Positions 60,993 through 64,000 of a stretch of DNA of 64,000 nt are shown piece by piece. A model generated the notes under the pieces. The model saw nothing but the letters and a program-made list of their open reading frames with translations. It searched no databases and was not told the DNA's origin. Each line of letters begins with the position of its first letter. Positions within the stretch are counted from its first letter, which is position 1. The stretch is taken from NCBI GenBank assembly GCA_004194705.1, contig SADC01001339.1:186001-250000 (forward strand). The letters are read 5' to 3'. This DNA comes from Ditylenchus dipsaci. Taxonomy: Eukaryota; Nematoda; Chromadorea; Rhabditida; Anguinidae. Both the position numbers and the translations under genes were made by a program.

Positions 60993-63580
60993 TTTGGTAA
61001 ATATGATTAAAATTTTTCTACACTGAGTATTTATTGTCTTCTTAGATCTAAAGAATAATTTCAATGTAAAAAATCTCAATCTATAAATTGTGCGAAACCA
61101 ATTTGGCACTAACAAAGAGAAAATAAATGAATGGCGACATACACCACCCTATCATTTTGCCTCATCAAACAAACTTGCAAAAGAAGGAGCAAAACGAAAA
61201 AATGAGATAACAAATTTATGCTTTTTAAAAAAGGCAAGATATAGACAGTGTTCTAATGCTTTTGAACCAAAAAAAAGAGTGTAAAGAATTTGTTTGAATG
61301 GGCAAAAATCGAACGTTTTGCATGTGGATGGGTGGGAGTGGCAGAGAAATGAGTGTGTAGCTGCACACAGACACAAGTGTAGCACGCCATTAGAGCCATG
61401 CTCTATTATGCTTGCTTACGTAAAGCAAAAGCAGCCACTCTAACTAGGCAACAGGCCAGTCTCTTGCTTTTCAATGCTGCTTCTTCTAATGCTGCTGCTG
61501 CTTCTGTTGGATTTGATGAAAAGGAGAGAAATTACAAAGGAATCAAATGAGCAAAGAACGCTGTATTGCTCTCGGCAAATAGAACAATTTTTAGGGAACA
61601 ATATTTATTAGAGTATGAGAAGGAAAAGAAAACGAGGAAGTAGTGTGATGAGGTGAAATATATTGGTCATATAATAGTTATAATTTCGTGAACTTTTTTA
61701 GAATAATATTTTTATAATTCTAACTTTTTATGAAAGGCTCTTTTTTCCAAAAAGATCTAATATAAAAAATACATTTTGACCATTTCTAGAAAAAATAATA
61801 ATTTTATCTAGTGCTTAGTGCGCGGCTCTTATCTGTATTTTTTTGAAATTTTTTACTTTATTTGTGATTTAAAACTTTCTGAATTTTTTAGATTTTACAA
61901 GAAAATCTTTATTTTCGATGCTCAAATCTCATAAGCATTGCATAAAATGTCAATTTTTGACAAAAAAAAACGACCAAATTGCATTTTATTTAGCAAAATG
62001 TACTTTATTTCAAAATTTTGATATGGGAGCCCTGGCTTTATGCCATTTTAAAGCGAAATGCTTCAAGGTTTAAAACTTGTTAGTAATAAGGCCCTATTTT
62101 CCATAAGACTAACTCCTCTCCCCTACGAAATACCTTGCCCTGAAAAATTTTCCTGAAAAATTTCAGTTTTCTTCACTATCACGAGCTCTAGCAGTTTTAC
62201 GATTTTGATTGAACATCTAAGAATCTTGAGATCGACCTCGAAATTTCCCGATGCGATTTCAAATTAAGCCACAAGGCCTTATTACAGAAAATACGGTAGA
62301 CTAGTGTTATCTTCAAGAAATTTTGAAACCAGAGAAAGAAGAAAGACAAATTTTAAAAAATTCTGATTTGTGAATTACAAAATATGTTATTTGCTTATAA
62401 TGAGCAAATAAATCATATTCTGCCAAAGAATTTTTTTTGGTGTACATGTTGACCCACTGCCTGTTGTTCATTCATTTTTTGGTGTTTATCTTTTCCCCCA
62501 AAATATCTTCTCCAAAGGCGCCAATTTCGAAAGTGATTATTGGTTTGAATGAAGTTTTATTCTATTTTCGGACAATCCTTTGTAGTAAGAAAATAAAAAG
62601 TTATTGCGCGTCAAATGTACTAGCCTTGGCCATCCAATGATCGTTTCTTTTTTGCCAGTCAACCGAAAGTTGATTTTTGTCGGTTTATTATTGACTATAT
62701 AAGGGAGAAAACTCAAAGTTCTTCCAGCGTGCTTCTTTTCTCTTTGTTCGCTTCTGAACTTTGACCGTTCTTTATATTTCTGTGTGTATGGAGCAGGAAG
62801 ACGACTTATCTTTTTCTTGTTGGTTGATTGGCGAGAATAAAATTAGTTTTGATGATGATTGGTAATGAAGCCAACTCGAGATGAATCAGAAAAGCACGTT
62901 TCCGAGAGAAAAAGGTATTTCAACGATATATCTTGAAAATTTTCGGCCATTTTTTTGTTTAATTTATACAAATTAATAACTCAAAATTTAATCTCCTGGC
63001 TAAATCGTGAATTTTAAATTTTTTGTTCTCGAGGGTTTCTGATATTTCTTTTGGTTTAGAATATAGCCGTACTCTCCCGGTTTTCTGAAGAACTGTTAAC
63101 TAACACATTGTGATTTATAAAACATTGAGAAATGTCTCAGGCCCTTAATTTTCAGGGCAAGGTTTCAGGGCAGGATTTTTTGAAGTAATATCCAGGCAGA
63201 GTCCCCCCTCTCCCCTTATAATATGTATTTCTTCTTCGGCTTTGAACACCTATATTTCAGTTCAGAGCAAATGTTTTACACCGCTGTGTATTGCATTTGT
63301 AAGCTACTCGAGCTCTACTAATTTAATTAGTTTGAATTCGGTTTTACACTCGAAAAATCTCGAAATTAACCTCAAAATTTTCCGATTTCGGGTACTTGTT
63401 GCGTTTATCAATTCCCCCCGCCCCTATTTTTGAAAAGCGACCCAAAAAGACGTCTTAAAGACGTCTTTAAACTATTTTTTTCAGCTTAGCACGATATAAG
63501 AGACATTCGAAACAGTTTCTGATTATAAAATTTATACCTTTTTCGGAAAAATTTGGCTTTAATCAGTCAAAGATAGATTT
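60993..63580. other. Region upstream of citrate synthase, no gene supported
   Basis: AT-rich, with purine/pyrimidine runs and a short CTGCTGCTGCTTCTGTTG stretch near 61490. Near 62698 TATATAAGGGAGA resembles a TATA box; about 90 bases on, ATG at 62789 opens a 25-codon frame (MEQEDDLSFSCWLIGENKIS...) ending at 62866. This may be the first exon of a gene or an LTR-like promoter; I cannot decide. 63484-63545 resembles part of the 6254-6724 element. Confidence 0.35.
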
Positions 63581-63591
63581 ATTTTTGACCA

Positions 63592-63932
63592 CCGTATCCG
63601 CTCTAATTATAATAGAGACAGAAAAAAATTCAATAAATTGGTCTTTTTGTCTTGGTACCGGTCTCGACCGAGTCTCGTTGCGGGTCTCCTTGGAAAAATC
63701 TTGAAAGTCTCGGTATCGGTCAAAATTTTGGCCAAAAGTCTTGTTCACGAGTCTTGGATGGCATCTTTCTGTCTCTAAATTATAATCCATAAAGCAATTT
63801 TTTCAACCTTCTAAAAATATTGACAAAATGGGCAAAAAAATTGATTTTGGCATTCAAAATCGCCAAAAGGATGGCGTATAATTAAAGAGTGGCGGAAAAT
63901 TAGAGAGTGGCTTATAATTAGAGCGGATACGG
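63592..63932. mobile_element. MITE, CCGTATCCGCTCTAATTATA ends
   Basis: CCGTATCCGCTCTAATTATA at the left and TATAATTAGAGCGGATACGG at the right; TA follows on the right (63933-63934), CA on the left. Inside is a second inverted pair TAATAGAGACAGAAA / TTTCTGTCTCTAAATTATA. The words GAGAGTGGCTTATAATTAGA and GATGGCGTATAATTAAAGAG face inward. The CCGTAT superfamily. Confidence 0.65.
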
Positions 63933-64000
63933 TAAATTGTGTTTTTAGGCTTAGGCAAGGGTAGGCCAGCGTATGTTAGGACGGTTCAAACATTTTTTCT

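Noticed and set aside
62698..62866. TATA box and 25-codon frame as a real gene
   Set aside because: No second exon or family similarity could be found; kept only as a note.

Overview
The window is nuclear DNA from an animal, most likely a nematode. The genes are split by many short introns (mostly 45-70 bases) with TTTTAG/TTTCAG acceptors. The products are animal mitochondrial proteins plus a secreted MAM-like protein of a type I associate with nematodes. Intergenic DNA is AT-rich and packed with small inverted-repeat elements. Phylum is inferred from gene structure; no rRNA or other species marker is present.

Layout. 1-1455: 3' end of a Gypsy-type LTR retrotransposon (gag zinc knuckles, protease, polypurine tract, LTR). 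4109-8284 (-): secreted protein with a MAM-like domain and a Ser/Gly-rich tail. 8285-19600: mostly non-coding, with fold-back elements, a 188-bp satellite and a decayed Helitron helicase. 19604-25238: arm 1 of a large inverted duplication, carrying an HSP60 gene (-) with two single-base deletions. 27529-29051 (+): COQ10. 32472-33017 (-): HSP10. 34657-37109 (+): an intact HSP60 gene, divergent from HSP10 across a 1.6-kb spacer with two perfect heat-shock elements and a TATA box. 34608-37838 plus 45411-47840: arm 2 of the duplication, split by about 7.6 kb holding a 5'-truncated PPEF-type phosphatase gene. That gene is interrupted by a MITE in an exon and by a composite element with a complete hAT transposon nested inside. 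47841-53600: repeats and one small unknown gene. 54152-60992 (-): citrate synthase with a MULE transposon in its largest intron. 60993-64000: non-coding with one fold-back element.

Functionally, HSP60 and HSP10 form the mitochondrial chaperonin and probably share a heat-inducible divergent promoter. Citrate synthase and COQ10 also act in mitochondria. The arm 1 HSP60 copy begins downstream of the TATA box and heat-shock elements, so it lost the native promoter.

The most unusual structure is the short-element landscape. Several families share termini or an internal core, yet each copy carries its own short 'word' (an AT-rich stretch followed by a C-run) repeated facing inward at both ends. 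Single-base homopolymer deletions recur in otherwise intact genes (four in citrate synthase, two in HSP60 arm 1, one in the MAM-like gene), so assembly indels must be considered before calling pseudogenes.
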